Shown here: positions 1-7,776 of the stretch, one piece after another | Layout: the number at the start of each line of letters is the position of its first letter | Numbering within the stretch: position 1 is the stretch's first letter | Assembly (NCBI GenBank): GCA_030620125.1 | Contig: JAUXFI010000042.1 | Coordinates: 1-11,874, forward strand | DNA length: 11,874 nt | Direction: 5' to 3' | Source of the DNA: Anaerolineae bacterium | GTDB taxonomy: Bacteria > Chloroflexota > Anaerolineae > B4-G1 | Made by a program: the position numbers and the translations under genes | The notes under the pieces: model-generated | The model's database searches: none | Told to the model about the DNA's origin: nothing | What the model saw: the letters and a program-made list of their open reading frames with translations, nothing else

Positions 1-82
1 CGAAGACGGCGGCAAGGTGGAGGTGGTGGACGAGCACCCCAAGATCGCAGAGTTCGGCGTGGGGGCGCTGTTGAGGTATTAG
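1..82 (+). CDS. C-terminal end of an unidentified protein (partial)
   Basis: An open frame enters from the left edge (first full codon at 2) and ends at TAG 80-82. It encodes 26 residues that are acidic at first and finish with GVGALLRY. The codon choice is GC-rich like that of the genes that follow. I do not recognise the family from so short a tail. The stop lies 45 bases before the clpC ATG and I see no convincing promoter in the gap, so the two genes may be co-transcribed. That is inference only. Confidence 0.6.
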   Translation, partial: EDGGKVEVVDEHPKIAEFGVGALLRY

Positions 83-127
83 GGCGCGGATTGCAGGACA
101 GTAACGGATCGGGGGGACTGTTGAACA

Positions 128-2653
128 ATGATGAGACTGGATCGTTTCACCGAGCGCGCGCAGGATGCCGCCCAACTGGCAGTCGAGGTCATGTCGCGCT
201 ACGGACATACGCAGGTTGACGTTGAGCATATCCTGGTGGCGCTGCTGGAACAGCCGGAGGGTATCATTCCGCAGATTCTGGAACGGCTGGGGGCGGACGT
301 CAACATGGTGCAACAACGCCTCGATGATGTGCTGAGAGACAGCCCCAAGGCGGGCGTTTATGGTGGCGGCGGCGTGGGACAGGTCTTTATCACTCCGCGT
401 GTCAAGCGCGTGCTCGATCAGGCCAACAGCGAGGCGAACCGGCTCAAGGATGCTTACATCTCGACGGAGCATCTCTTCCTGGCCATCGCCAACGAGCGCA
501 ATACGCCAGCGGCCCGCATCCTGCGCGAAAGCGGCGTGACCAAAAACCGTATCTACGATGCCGTCAAAGATGTTCGCGGCGGGCAGAGCGTGACTGACCG
601 CAAGGCGGAGAGCCGCTACCGTATCCTGGAAAAGTATAGCCGCGATCTGACCAAGTTGGCCCACGAGGGCAAACTGGATCCGGTCATTGGGCGGGACGAT
701 GAGATTCTGCGCCTGATCCAGATTATCAGCCGCCGCACCAAGAGCAACCCGGTACTCATCGGCGAGACCGGGGTAGGCAAGACAGCCATCGTCGAAGGAC
801 TGGCTCAGAAAATCGCCGGCGATGACGTGCCGGAGATACTGATGGGCAAGCGTCTGGTCCAACTTGACCTGGCTGCGATGGTTGCCGGCTCTCGCTTCCG
901 GGGAGAATTTGAGGAGCGATTAAAGGGAGCTATCGAGGAGATCCAGCGCTCTGAAGGCGAGATTATCCTGTTCATTGACGAGTTGCACACCGTCGTCGGT
1001 GCGGGGGCTGGCATGGGGGCGATCGATGCCTCCAGCATGATGAAGCCTGCCCTGGCCCGGGGTGAGTTGCAGTGCATCGGCGCGACGACGCTGGACGAGT
1101 ATCGCCAGTACATTGAGCGCGATGGTGCGCTGGAGCGACGTTTTGCCCCTGTCTTTGTCGAGGAACCGTCGGTCGAGAGCACGATAGAGATGTTGCGCGG
1201 GTTGCGCGACCGGTATGAGGCCCATCATAAGGTGACCATCTCTGAAGAGGCCATTGTGGCTGCTGCGCGTCTCTCGCACCGCTACGTCACGGACCGTCAC
1301 TTGCCCGACAAGGCGATAGACTTGATGGACGAGGCGGCGGCAAAACTGCGGGTGGCGCTCTATACCCTCCCTCCTGAGTTGAAGACGCTGCAGGCCGAAC
1401 TGCAGCACCTCCAGACCGAGATTGAGGCTGCCAGCACGGTCGAGGACTATGAACGGGCAGCCAATCTGAAGGCGGAGCGCATCAACCTCCAGGCAGAGTT
1501 CAATCTCCAGCGCGAGATGTGGCAGCGGGAGCATCAACTGGACGAGACGATCGGTGAAGAGGACATCGCCGAGGTCGTGGCAAGTTGGACCGGCATCCCG
1601 GTCGCGCAGATGATGGAGACGGAGGCGGAGAAGCTGCTGCGTATGGAGGATGCGCTGCACCAGCGCATCATCGGGCAGGACGAAGCGGTGGCTGCTGTCT
1701 CCGATGCCATCCGCCGTGCCCGCTCAGGTCTCAAGGACCCGCGCCGCCCGATTGGCAGCTTTATTTTCCTGGGTTCTTCCGGCGTGGGCAAGACCGAACT
1801 GGCCAAGGCGCTGGCCTGGTTCCTCTTCGACGATGAAGACGCCCTGCTGCGCATTGATATGAGCGAGTACCGGGAACGCCATACCGTCAGCCGCCTTTTC
1901 GGCGCGCCGCCTGGATACATCGGCTATGAGCAGGGGGGGCAGTTGACCGAGGCCGTGCGCCGGCGACCCTACCGCGTCATTCTGTTCGACGAGATTGAGA
2001 AGGCCCACCAGGACGTGTGGAATGCGCTGTTGCAGGTACTAGATGACGGGCGGCTGACCGATGGGCAGGGCCACGTTGTGGACTTTCGTAACACGGTCGT
2101 GATCATGACCTCAAACGTGGGAACCGAATATGCGCATACAGGCGGGACACTCGGTTTTCTGCGGGCCGGCGAGGATGGTCGCGACGTGGATGTGAACCAT
2201 CGTGAGATCGAAAAGTCGCTCAAAAAGACCTTCCGACCCGAGTTCATCAACCGCGTGGATGAGATCATCATCTTCAGTAACCTCACGGTTAAAGATATGG
2301 AGCACATCGTGGACTTGCAGATGGGAGAGATCGCTGACCGGTTGGCGGAGCGGGGATTGGAAGTCGAACTGACGGACACAGCCCGCACGTGGCTGGCCCG
2401 CGAGGGGTTTGACTCACAGTTTGGTGCCCGCCCGCTGCGCCGTGCCCTACAACGCTGTGTGGAGAGCCCCCTCAGCATTAAACTTTTGCGTGGCGATTTT
2501 GAGATGGGTGACCTGGTCGTCGTTGATGCGGGAGACGATGGGTTGGTTTTTGAGCGGCAGCCGGGGCAGGACGAGATGAATGAAGAAATGGATGAAGAAA
2601 TGGCGGTTGAGGTCACACTGGAAGAATCAGTAGCCGAGCCAGAAACTGGCTGA
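128..2653 (+). CDS. clpC: ATP-dependent Clp protease ATP-binding subunit, ClpC type
   Basis: This is a hexameric AAA+ unfoldase (841 residues) that should thread substrates into ClpP in the cytosol. Domains in order: Clp-N repeats (about 4-150); first AAA+ module with Walker A GETGVGKT (212-219), pore loop GSRFRGEFE (254-262), Walker B IILFIDE (279-285), sensor GATT and arginine pair ERR (336-338); a UVR-like linker (about 437-470, [17 protein letters not shown]) in place of the long ClpB coiled coil; second AAA+ module with Walker A GSSGVGKT (549-556), pore loop GYIGYEQGG, Walker B VILFDE and sensor 2 [12 protein letters not shown] at 675-677 sits where ClpP-docking tripeptides lie, which favours ClpC over the ClpP-independent ClpB. 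The tail is acidic and includes a tandem 12-base duplication (2580-2603) encoding NEEM/DEEM. Start choice: ATG 128 with a G-rich stretch at 111-116; ATG 131 is also possible. No CIRCE or CtsR-like operator is visible. A hairpin terminator follows. Confidence 0.95.
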   Translation: MMRLDRFTERAQDAAQLAVEVMSRYGHTQVDVEHILVALLEQPEGIIPQILERLGADVNMVQQRLDDVLRDSPKAGVYGGGGVGQVFITPRVKRVLDQANSEANRLKDAYISTEHLFLAIANERNTPAARILRESGVTKNRIYDAVKDVRGGQSVTDRKAESRYRILEKYSRDLTKLAHEGKLDPVIGRDDEILRLIQIISRRTKSNPVLIGETGVGKTAIVEGLAQKIAGDDVPEILMGKRLVQLDLAAMVAGSRFRGEFEERLKGAIEEIQRSEGEIILFIDELHTVVGAGAGMGAIDASSMMKPALARGELQCIGATTLDEYRQYIERDGALERRFAPVFVEEPSVESTIEMLRGLRDRYEAHHKVTISEEAIVAAARLSHRYVTDRHLPDKAIDLMDEAAAKLRVALYTLPPELKTLQAELQHLQTEIEAASTVEDYERAANLKAERINLQAEFNLQREMWQREHQLDETIGEEDIAEVVASWTGIPVAQMMETEAEKLLRMEDALHQRIIGQDEAVAAVSDAIRRARSGLKDPRRPIGSFIFLGSSGVGKTELAKALAWFLFDDEDALLRIDMSEYRERHTVSRLFGAPPGYIGYEQGGQLTEAVRRRPYRVILFDEIEKAHQDVWNALLQVLDDGRLTDGQGHVVDFRNTVVIMTSNVGTEYAHTGGTLGFLRAGEDGRDVDVNHREIEKSLKKTFRPEFINRVDEIIIFSNLTVKDMEHIVDLQMGEIADRLAERGLEVELTDTARTWLAREGFDSQFGARPLRRALQRCVESPLSIKLLRGDFEMGDLVVVDAGDDGLVFERQPGQDEMNEEMDEEMAVEVTLEESVAEPETG

Positions 2654-2688
2654 AAGCGTGCCTCGTCGGGCAGCGCAGTGGAGGGTTG

Positions 2689-2717
2689 AAGGGCCTGGGG
2701 CAAACCCCAGGCCCTTT
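2689..2717. terminator. Hairpin terminator between clpC and degV
   Basis: A 12-base perfect arm (2689-2700, AAGGGCCTGGGG) pairs with 2705-2716 around the four-base loop CAAA. On the + strand it is followed by a short weak T-rich stretch (TTTGCATT). It lies 36 bases after the clpC stop and 13 bases beyond the degV stop on the other strand, so it probably ends clpC transcription and may also stop degV transcripts. There is no good T-tract in the - direction, so use by degV is less certain. Confidence 0.85.
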
Positions 2718-2729
2718 GCATTGGGCAAG

Positions 2730-3581
2730 CTACGTGGAAAAAAAGTTCACGCCTACGGTCCCCGGCCCGGTATGGACGGCGAGCGCGGGTGAGAGTTCAG
2801 TCACAATCACCTCTGCGCACTCGAAGCGGGGCGTGACCAGCGAGCGCAGGATTTCCACCTGCTCCAGTGCCGCCACGTGGGTGAACGCAACTTTGATGCG
2901 CGCTCCCTCTCCAACTCGCTGCTGCATCAACTCGACCATCCGGCGGTAGGCTTTGCTCCGGCTGCGGGCCATGCCCAGTGCCACGATGATGCCATCCTGC
3001 ATCCCGATCAGCGGCTTGATGTTGAGGAGCGAGCCCATCAGGTGCTTGGCCTTGCCGATGCGACCGCCCATGTAAAGATAGCGCAACGTGTCGGCAGTCT
3101 GGATCATTGTGCCTTTCTGGGCCACCTCGCGGGCTCTCTGGACGACTTCGTCGAAGCTGAGGCCGGCTAGTGCAGCTCGTGCTGATTCGATAGCGGCCCA
3201 TCCGTGCGACATCGCCACTTGCAGCGTATCCACCACTTCCACTTGAACGGCGGGGAGCTGTTCCTTGAGCATATCTACGGCGGCCAGGCAGGATTGGTAC
3301 GCGCCGCTCCCTTTTGAGGTCATGGTGAGCACGACGATTTCCTTCGTCCGTTCCGCGAGACGTTTCATGCCCACCATGTAGTCACCGGGGGCGGGATTGG
3401 ACGTCGTGGGCAACTTGGTTGCCTCTTTCAACCACTCGGCGAATCCTCCAGGCCCAACGTCCACCATGTCGCGCAGATTATCCAGGCCGCGGTGGATGTA
3501 GTAGGGCACGATTTCCATGTTCAACTTTTGGGCCAGTTTCTCGGGAATACTGGCTGTTGAATCTGTGAGAATACCGATCAT
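2730..3581 (-). CDS. DegV family fatty-acid-binding protein
   Basis: This 283-residue protein matches the DegV/FakB fold over its whole length and at the usual family size. DegV proteins bind a fatty acid between two domains. In Firmicutes the FakB members present it to the kinase FakA for phosphorylation. Visible family marks: N-terminal ILTDSTASIP (4-13), LPTTSNPAPGDY (57-68), LTMTSKGSG (85-93), VVDT (116-119), the glycine-rich GGRIGKAKHLMGSLLNIKP (172-190), which is highly typical, and C-terminal HTGPGTVGV (270-278). There is no signal peptide or membrane helix, so it is cytosolic. Start: ATG 3581, with AAAGGA on the - strand (3594-3599) about 12 bases upstream. No fakA (DAK-domain) gene lies in the window, so the partner and lipid specificity cannot be told. 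It stands alone as a monocistronic gene with its own promoter. Confidence 0.93.
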   Translation of the reverse strand: MIGILTDSTASIPEKLAQKLNMEIVPYYIHRGLDNLRDMVDVGPGGFAEWLKEATKLPTTSNPAPGDYMVGMKRLAERTKEIVVLTMTSKGSGAYQSCLAAVDMLKEQLPAVQVEVVDTLQVAMSHGWAAIESARAALAGLSFDEVVQRAREVAQKGTMIQTADTLRYLYMGGRIGKAKHLMGSLLNIKPLIGMQDGIIVALGMARSRSKAYRRMVELMQQRVGEGARIKVAFTHVAALEQVEILRSLVTPRFECAEVIVTELSPALAVHTGPGTVGVNFFST

Positions 3582-3615
3582 CTGGGAAGCTTGTCCTTTC
3601 TCTAGGCTTGTTCAC

Positions 3616-3644
3616 ATTATAAACCCATCATCGAGTCACGTCAA
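3616..3644 (-). promoter_or_regulatory. Promoter of the DegV gene
   Basis: Read on the - strand: TTGACG (3644-3639), a 17-base spacer, then TATAAT (3621-3616). Transcription would start near 3609, leaving a leader of about 27 bases that contains AAAGGA. Both hexamers and the spacing fit a sigma-70-type promoter closely. It is back to back with the + strand promoter at 3673-3701. Confidence 0.8.
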
Positions 3645-3672
3645 TAGGCCAATGGAGCCAAACGGCGGCACT

Positions 3673-3701
3673 TTGACCACGGCGTTGGCGTGTGGTATAC
3701 T
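3673..3701 (+). promoter_or_regulatory. Promoter of the 3708 membrane protein gene (leaderless start)
   Basis: TTGACC (3673-3678), a 17-base spacer and TATACT (3696-3701) preceded by TGG, an extended -10. The expected transcription start is 6-7 bases after the -10, at about 3707-3708, which is the A of the ATG at 3708-3710. The mRNA should have little or no 5' leader, and no Shine-Dalgarno is present. Confidence 0.8.
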
Positions 3702-3707
3702 CGGACG

Positions 3708-5117
3708 ATGAATAGCCGGATTCGCCCGTGGCTGGGGGGCTTCTTGCGCCGGGATGAGCTATGGCTTTTCCTGGGTTTTGTCATCCTCTACGGCATCACT
3801 GCGGGGCATTTGCTCAAGTATCCTTCCATAGCGCCCCACCACGTCTACCTGGCCGAATCGTTCCTCGAGGGACACACGTACCTGGTCACGCCTCCGCCTT
3901 CAGGCTACGACTTGTTACTCTTTGGCGGACGCCAATACGTGCCCGGCGGGCCATTGCCGGCGCTGGTTTTTATGCCTTTCGTATGGCTGCGCGGTACGCC
4001 GGCCGGCTTTCCGGACGCGGCGGTGACGAGCGTGTGGGGTGCGTGCAACGTGGTGTTGGTGTACACGCTGCTGGGCCGGTTGGGCCGCTGGGTGAGGGTG
4101 AGCCGAGGGGTGAGACTGGCCTTGGCGGTGGTCTTTGGCGCCGGTACGCCCCACTGGTACGTAGCCTCGCTGGGCACGGTGTGGTTCATCGCCCACATCT
4201 GCGCGGTGACGTTTGTGTGCCTCTACGCTTGTGAGGTACTGGGACGTGGTCGCGCGGGGCTGGCGGGGCTGTGGCTGGGATTGGCGGGGCTGGCGCGCCC
4301 GACGTGCTGGTTCGCACTTTTCTTTTTCGTGGTGCTGGCGCTGGCGCGCGAGAGGGAGCGGCACCGGGAAGGGCGGCCGGCGTTAGAGCTGCTGGTTTTC
4401 GGAGGGGTGCTGGCGGCTTGCGTGGGGCTTACCCTGCTGTATAACTTTTTCCGCTTCGGGAGCCTGTTCGATTTTGGCTATTCCTACGTAGACGGGGCTG
4501 AGGGCCTCATCGAGTGGCAGGCGCGGTATGGCAGTTTCAATCTGCACTTTGCGCCGCGCAACCTGGGCTACATGCTCGGCGGTCTGCCGGATATCCACCC
4601 CAAACATTTCCCCTGGCTCCAGCCCGATCCGATGGGCACGAGCATCTTTCTCGTCACCCCACTGCTGCTGTACGCTTTCAAGTCGGTGCAAAGGCGTAGC
4701 CTGACGGTCTGGCTCTGGCTCGCGCAGGCTGCTTTCCACCGCCGCTCTACCGCTGTGCGACTGTGTGTCCTCGTTCGTTTCTTCCGGATCACTCCGCTCG
4801 TCGCGTCAGCCTGGCTATCCGTGCTCGGCGTGAGTCTGCCGCTGGCACTCTACCACAACACCGGCTCGTTCCAATTCGGCTATCGTTACACCCTGGACTG
4901 GCTGCCTATTGGGCTGATCCTGGTCGCGATTGGAATGAGGGGAGTGATGAGTTGGTGGAAATGGGCGCTCGTCGGCGCGTCGGTGGCTTTCAACCTGGGA
5001 GGCTCGTTGTGGGTCTATCCCACCTTTAACCTGCGCGGCGAAACGTGGCACGTGCAGTGGGTGGCGCTGACCGGGCGGCTGTGGGATCGTCTCAGGGGGA
5101 TGGTCTCGTTCCGCTGA
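3708..5117 (+). CDS. GT-C-like multi-spanning membrane protein, putative glycosyltransferase
   Basis: A 469-residue protein with about nine or ten hydrophobic helices. Its outline is that of GT-C/GT39-type polyprenyl-phosphate sugar transferases: one helix, a large outer loop (residues about 37-80) with YLAESFLEGHTYL and a GGRQYVPGGPLPAL segment, then repeated helices, and a late motif YHNTGSFQFGYRYTLDWLPIG that I associate with Chloroflexota members of this group. The acidic Asp-Glu pair usual early in the first loop is not clear here (PHHVYLAE), so catalysis is unproven. Start: ATG 3708 is preferred over in-frame GTG 3690 because 3690 lies inside the promoter spacer and would not be transcribed. 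Residues about 340-369 form an odd polar, arginine-rich stretch between two helices (separate entry). The stop TGA directly abuts the stop of the convergent gene. Confidence 0.75.
   Translation: MNSRIRPWLGGFLRRDELWLFLGFVILYGITAGHLLKYPSIAPHHVYLAESFLEGHTYLVTPPPSGYDLLLFGGRQYVPGGPLPALVFMPFVWLRGTPAGFPDAAVTSVWGACNVVLVYTLLGRLGRWVRVSRGVRLALAVVFGAGTPHWYVASLGTVWFIAHICAVTFVCLYACEVLGRGRAGLAGLWLGLAGLARPTCWFALFFFVVLALARERERHREGRPALELLVFGGVLAACVGLTLLYNFFRFGSLFDFGYSYVDGAEGLIEWQARYGSFNLHFAPRNLGYMLGGLPDIHPKHFPWLQPDPMGTSIFLVTPLLLYAFKSVQRRSLTVWLWLAQAAFHRRSTAVRLCVLVRFFRITPLVASAWLSVLGVSLPLALYHNTGSFQFGYRYTLDWLPIGLILVAIGMRGVMSWWKWALVGASVAFNLGGSLWVYPTFNLRGETWHVQWVALTGRLWDRLRGMVSFR
4725..4813. repeat. In-frame insert bounded by a short inverted repeat
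   Basis: CAGGCTG (4725-4731) and CAGCCTG (4807-4813) are exact inverted copies bracketing about 75 bases that are pyrimidine-rich, unlike the G-rich coding strand around them. The segment encodes a polar, Arg/Cys-rich stretch (FHRRSTAVRLCVLVRFF) where a membrane protein of this kind would have a short loop. It may be a small inserted element or simply a divergent loop. Seven-base arms alone are weak evidence. Confidence 0.3.
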
Positions 5118-5678
5118 CTAGGGCGACGGGCCGCTGCTCGTGAACACCAGAACGACGAGCATCGCGACGATGACGAGCACGACGACCGTAGCAATCACGG
5201 CGATGATGGTCCGTTCCTGCCGCTCACGTTCGGCCTGCGCCAGATCCAGCGCCTCACAGCGGTGCGCCTCGATAGCCCACATCTCTGTCAGCCTGGCTTG
5301 TGATGCGGCTTCCTCCTGCGCCTTGATGGCGGGTGCTCCCTCTCGCATCTGGCGCAGCCAATCGGCGGTTTTTCTCGTGACGCGGTCGAACAGCGGCTCC
5401 AGTATATCTAGCCTCTGTCCGCACGTCAGGCACTTGCGGGCGGGCAGCGGGTTGGAAGCGCCGCAAGCTGGACATTCTCGCACCAGGTCAACGCCGCAGA
5501 AGGGGCAACGGCGGGCATCCGGCTCGTGCGTGGCTCCGCACACGGGGCATGCCCGCTCAGGCGGGACGTATGCCGCGTGGCAATAGTCGCAGACCAGGCT
5601 GCCGTCTGGGTTGGCGGTGAAGGAAACACTGCCGCAGCCTGGACATTCCTGAGGCGCGAGGTCTGAGGTCTCTTTCAT
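5118..5678 (-). CDS. Membrane-anchored zinc-ribbon protein with six CxxC motifs
   Basis: A 186-residue protein of unknown function. Residues 12-86 hold six CxxC pairs: CPGC (12-15), CDYC (30-33), CPVC (44-47), CPFC (58-61), CPAC (69-72) and CLTC (83-86). That is enough for three zinc ribbons, in the style of DZANK/double zinc-ribbon proteins. Residues about 90-157 are charged and probably helical (QAERERQERT at the end). One membrane helix follows (158-179), with six residues beyond, so the ribbons probably face the cytoplasm on a tail-anchored protein. Start: the open frame reaches 5771, but ATG 5678 is chosen because it overlaps the upstream gene's stop as ATGA, the usual sign of translational coupling, and because the upstream part would overlap that gene by about 100 bases. 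It is the third gene of the - strand operon, which suggests work with the GT-C enzyme, but no direct link is visible. Confidence 0.8.
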   Translation of the reverse strand: MKETSDLAPQECPGCGSVSFTANPDGSLVCDYCHAAYVPPERACPVCGATHEPDARRCPFCGVDLVRECPACGASNPLPARKCLTCGQRLDILEPLFDRVTRKTADWLRQMREGAPAIKAQEEAASQARLTEMWAIEAHRCEALDLAQAERERQERTIIAVIATVVVLVIVAMLVVLVFTSSGPSP

Positions 5679-7447
5679 CTCGCTGTAGATGTTGCCGTGG
5701 ATGGAACGACGGAGAGGCTCTCTAGTTTGCGGCGAGGCCACAGGATGTGGTAGTAAAAGCCGTTCATACACACGTGCTCCACGGGCTGATAGTTCCGCCC
5801 GATGGCTTCCAGCACGGGGGGCGGGTAGAACTGGGCGCGGAAGATGACCAGGCCGAACTCTTGCCGGTTGATACGTTCGACGATTTCCGTCGTGTCGAGC
5901 AGATCATTGTTGTAGAGGTTGAGGAGTTGGGTCGGGTTGGTCACCACCGGCTCGCCGGCCAGCAGACTGAACATGGCCTCCTCGCTAAAGACGGGGCCAC
6001 CGGCGGTGCGGACGTAGTTGAGGATCTCTTCGCCCGCTGCGTAATCATCGGCTGTGAGCAGGTGCCCCAGTTGCGTGTAGCCCATGACATCGTGGTATTG
6101 GAGCACAGCGCAATGGGTTTCGATCAGGTCGTCGCCCACGCCATACACCAGGTCGTCGTCTATGCCAAGCGCGCGGGCGAGCGGGCCAAAGACCGGGCCG
6201 GAGGTAGGCAGGTGGAGCATACGCGGGGCCTGCAGCAGGTAGAGCAGCGGGATGACGACCGCCAGAAGCGCCGGAGCCACGGCTTTACGTTTGCGGAACG
6301 TGGTCTGGAGCCGCCGCAGCGCCTGCTTCGGGAAGAGCGGCGCGATGGTGGCCGAGACGGCCAGATCACGCAGTACCTTGCCTGCGGTACGTCGCCGGGA
6401 TGCTGCCTTCTGCAAACGGCCTAGCGCCAGGCCGGAGGCGAGGCAGGCGGCGGCGACGGCGGTGTTAAAGTAGCCAAATCCCGCGCCCCACTTGCCGCTC
6501 AGCGCACCGGCCCCCAGCGCGAAGAAGAACCACAACGAGTAGGCCGAAAGCCGATCCCAGAACAGTTCGTAGGCTAGATACCCTGTTGCCAACACGACAA
6601 AGACGGTGTGCAGGCGAAACCATTGTTTGAAGAGGTAGACTGTCTGGCGATAGTCGAACTCGTTGACGTTGGCCTGGATGGTATTGATCCACCACTGTCC
6701 ATCGGTCGCGACGTTCAGCAGCCAAAAGATCACGCCGGCGACGGCGGCCAGCGCCACGCCAGCGATGATGGCCTTCTTGACATCGCGCAGGAAGACATAG
6801 GAGAGGGCGGCGATGACGGTGAACACGGCCATTTGCTTCGTATATCCCGCGCAGAGTAGCATCAGCAGCCCCAGGATAAAGTTGCGCCTGCCGTGCTGAG
6901 GGTGTTCAAACTCGGCGATGAAAGCTATAGCCAGCGTTTCGAACATCACCATCGTCATGTGCATCCGGCACAGCGGCCCGACCTGGTAGACGTAGTTGGA
7001 AGCGAGGAAGGCCAGCCCCGAGATGAGGGGGATGAACCAGCTGCCCTTGCGGACTTGCCCTTCGGCAGGCTCAGGGCAAGTCAGTCTGCGCCGCACGACC
7101 GCAAAGATAACCCCGCCGGTGATGAGCGTGGCGGTGAAGGAGACCAGTCTCCCGGCGACCAGTCGAGGCCCAAAGATTGGTAGCAGCGGGACGATGAGCA
7201 GGTGGAAGAGCGGTGGGTAGTTGGAAGCATAGAATGGATAGACAGTGTTGTCACGGTAAGGCCACTCCCCCTGGCTGTACAGGATGGCGTCGTATAGCTC
7301 GAAACCCTCTCCCTGGTCGTAGTCGAAGGGCCAGCGGAAGAGGTCTACCGCGTAGGCGACGTACACGACCAGGTAGCCGACGTAGACAAGAATGGCGAGG
7401 ACGGCCAGGATTGTGCCGAGTGCCCTGAGAGTGCGGGATAGAGGCAT
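5675..7447 (-). CDS. GT-C family membrane glycosyltransferase (ArnT/PMT-like)
   Basis: A 590-residue integral membrane protein. After the first helix (about 13-35) comes the acidic outer-loop motif FDYDQGEGFELYDA (41-54), the position of the catalytic acid in GT39/ArnT-like enzymes that use polyprenyl-phosphate sugars. SNYPPLFHLL (75-84) and GYTKQMAVF (201-209) also fit this group. About ten further helices run to residue 408. Residues about 345-390 are a basic cytoplasmic loop, and 411-590 form a soluble, probably extracytoplasmic domain. The acceptor is unknown. A 31-base palindromic repeat is embedded in frame at residues about 122-133 (LTCPEPAEGQVR), in a loop after a helix where it should be tolerated. 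Start ATG 7447 has no Shine-Dalgarno. The gene begins 21 bases after the 65-residue upstream gene and overlaps the zinc-ribbon gene by four bases (ATGA), so the three form an operon. Confidence 0.85.
   Translation of the reverse strand: MPLSRTLRALGTILAVLAILVYVGYLVVYVAYAVDLFRWPFDYDQGEGFELYDAILYSQGEWPYRDNTVYPFYASNYPPLFHLLIVPLLPIFGPRLVAGRLVSFTATLITGGVIFAVVRRRLTCPEPAEGQVRKGSWFIPLISGLAFLASNYVYQVGPLCRMHMTMVMFETLAIAFIAEFEHPQHGRRNFILGLLMLLCAGYTKQMAVFTVIAALSYVFLRDVKKAIIAGVALAAVAGVIFWLLNVATDGQWWINTIQANVNEFDYRQTVYLFKQWFRLHTVFVVLATGYLAYELFWDRLSAYSLWFFFALGAGALSGKWGAGFGYFNTAVAAACLASGLALGRLQKAASRRRTAGKVLRDLAVSATIAPLFPKQALRRLQTTFRKRKAVAPALLAVVIPLLYLLQAPRMLHLPTSGPVFGPLARALGIDDDLVYGVGDDLIETHCAVLQYHDVMGYTQLGHLLTADDYAAGEEILNYVRTAGGPVFSEEAMFSLLAGEPVVTNPTQLLNLYNNDLLDTTEIVERINRQEFGLVIFRAQFYPPPVLEAIGRNYQPVEHVCMNGFYYHILWPRRKLESLSVVPSTATSTAR
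7052..7082. repeat. REP-like palindrome inside the glycosyltransferase gene
   Basis: GACTTGCCCT (7052-7061) and AGGGCAAGTC (7073-7082) are perfect 10-base inverted arms around TCGGCAGGCTC. The core CTTCGGCAGGCTCAGG resembles a short dispersed palindrome that I recall from Chloroflexota genomes, often translated as CPEP(A/V)EG. Here it is read in frame on the - strand. This is the only copy I found in the window. Confidence 0.7.
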
Positions 7448-7468
7448 GGTGGTTAGTTGGCTGGTCGG

Positions 7469-7666
7469 TTAGGCCGGACGATTGCCCAGGCGAACCAGGA
7501 TCAAGCCTACGGCGATGGCTGCAACGGCGAGGCCAATTCCAATGCGCTGCAAGGGGCCAAATCCGCCCCACCTGCCGGCGCCGACAAAGTCCACTGCTAT
7601 GACGCCAAGACCGGCGAGCAGGTCGAGCGTGATGACGATGATGCCCAGTTGTCGCTTGGTGATCAT
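7469..7666 (-). CDS. Small two-helix membrane protein, function unknown
   Basis: A 65-residue protein with hydrophobic helices at about 8-27 and 42-60, a glycine-rich loop between them (GAGRWGGFG) and a short basic tail (RLGNRPA). No known family is recognised. The open frame extends to 7876, but ATG 7666 is chosen. The extra N-terminal part is proline- and serine-rich with no coding look, and a strong promoter ends just upstream of 7666. The predicted transcription start (about 7668-7670) leaves only 2-4 bases of leader and there is no Shine-Dalgarno, so translation is probably leaderless. It is the first gene of the - strand operon with the GT-C enzyme and the zinc-ribbon protein, and may be an accessory subunit of that enzyme (inference). 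Confidence 0.7.
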   Translation of the reverse strand: MITKRQLGIIVITLDLLAGLGVIAVDFVGAGRWGGFGPLQRIGIGLAVAAIAVGLILVRLGNRPA

Positions 7667-7675
7667 AGCGTGCAC

Positions 7676-7703
7676 ATTATAGCACAGTGATGTCAGTGTG
7701 CAA
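7676..7703 (-). promoter_or_regulatory. Promoter of the 7666-5118 operon (near-leaderless)
   Basis: On the - strand: TTGCAC (7703-7698), a 16-base spacer ending TGTGC, and TATAAT (7681-7676). The TGC just before the -10 makes it an extended -10 promoter. The -10 ends only nine bases before the ATG at 7666, so the mRNA has at most a few untranslated bases. Confidence 0.8.
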
Positions 7704-7776
7704 CCCTGGGACGTGAGGTGCGTATTGTGGGGTAGGGAGCAGAAAGCACAAGAGTAAGGATGCAGGAGTCTGGAGT

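Noticed and set aside
83..127. CIRCE or CtsR operator before clpC
   Set aside because: No matching inverted repeat or heptad repeat is visible in the 45-base gap; any control site may lie further upstream, outside the window.
3690..3707. GTG start at 3690 for the membrane protein gene
   Set aside because: It lies in the spacer of a near-consensus promoter whose start point is at about 3708; ATG 3708 is preferred.
4683..4850. Compensating frameshifts in the 3708 membrane protein gene
   Set aside because: Neither alternative frame across the odd segment gives a more hydrophobic or family-like sequence, so an insert or divergent loop fits better.
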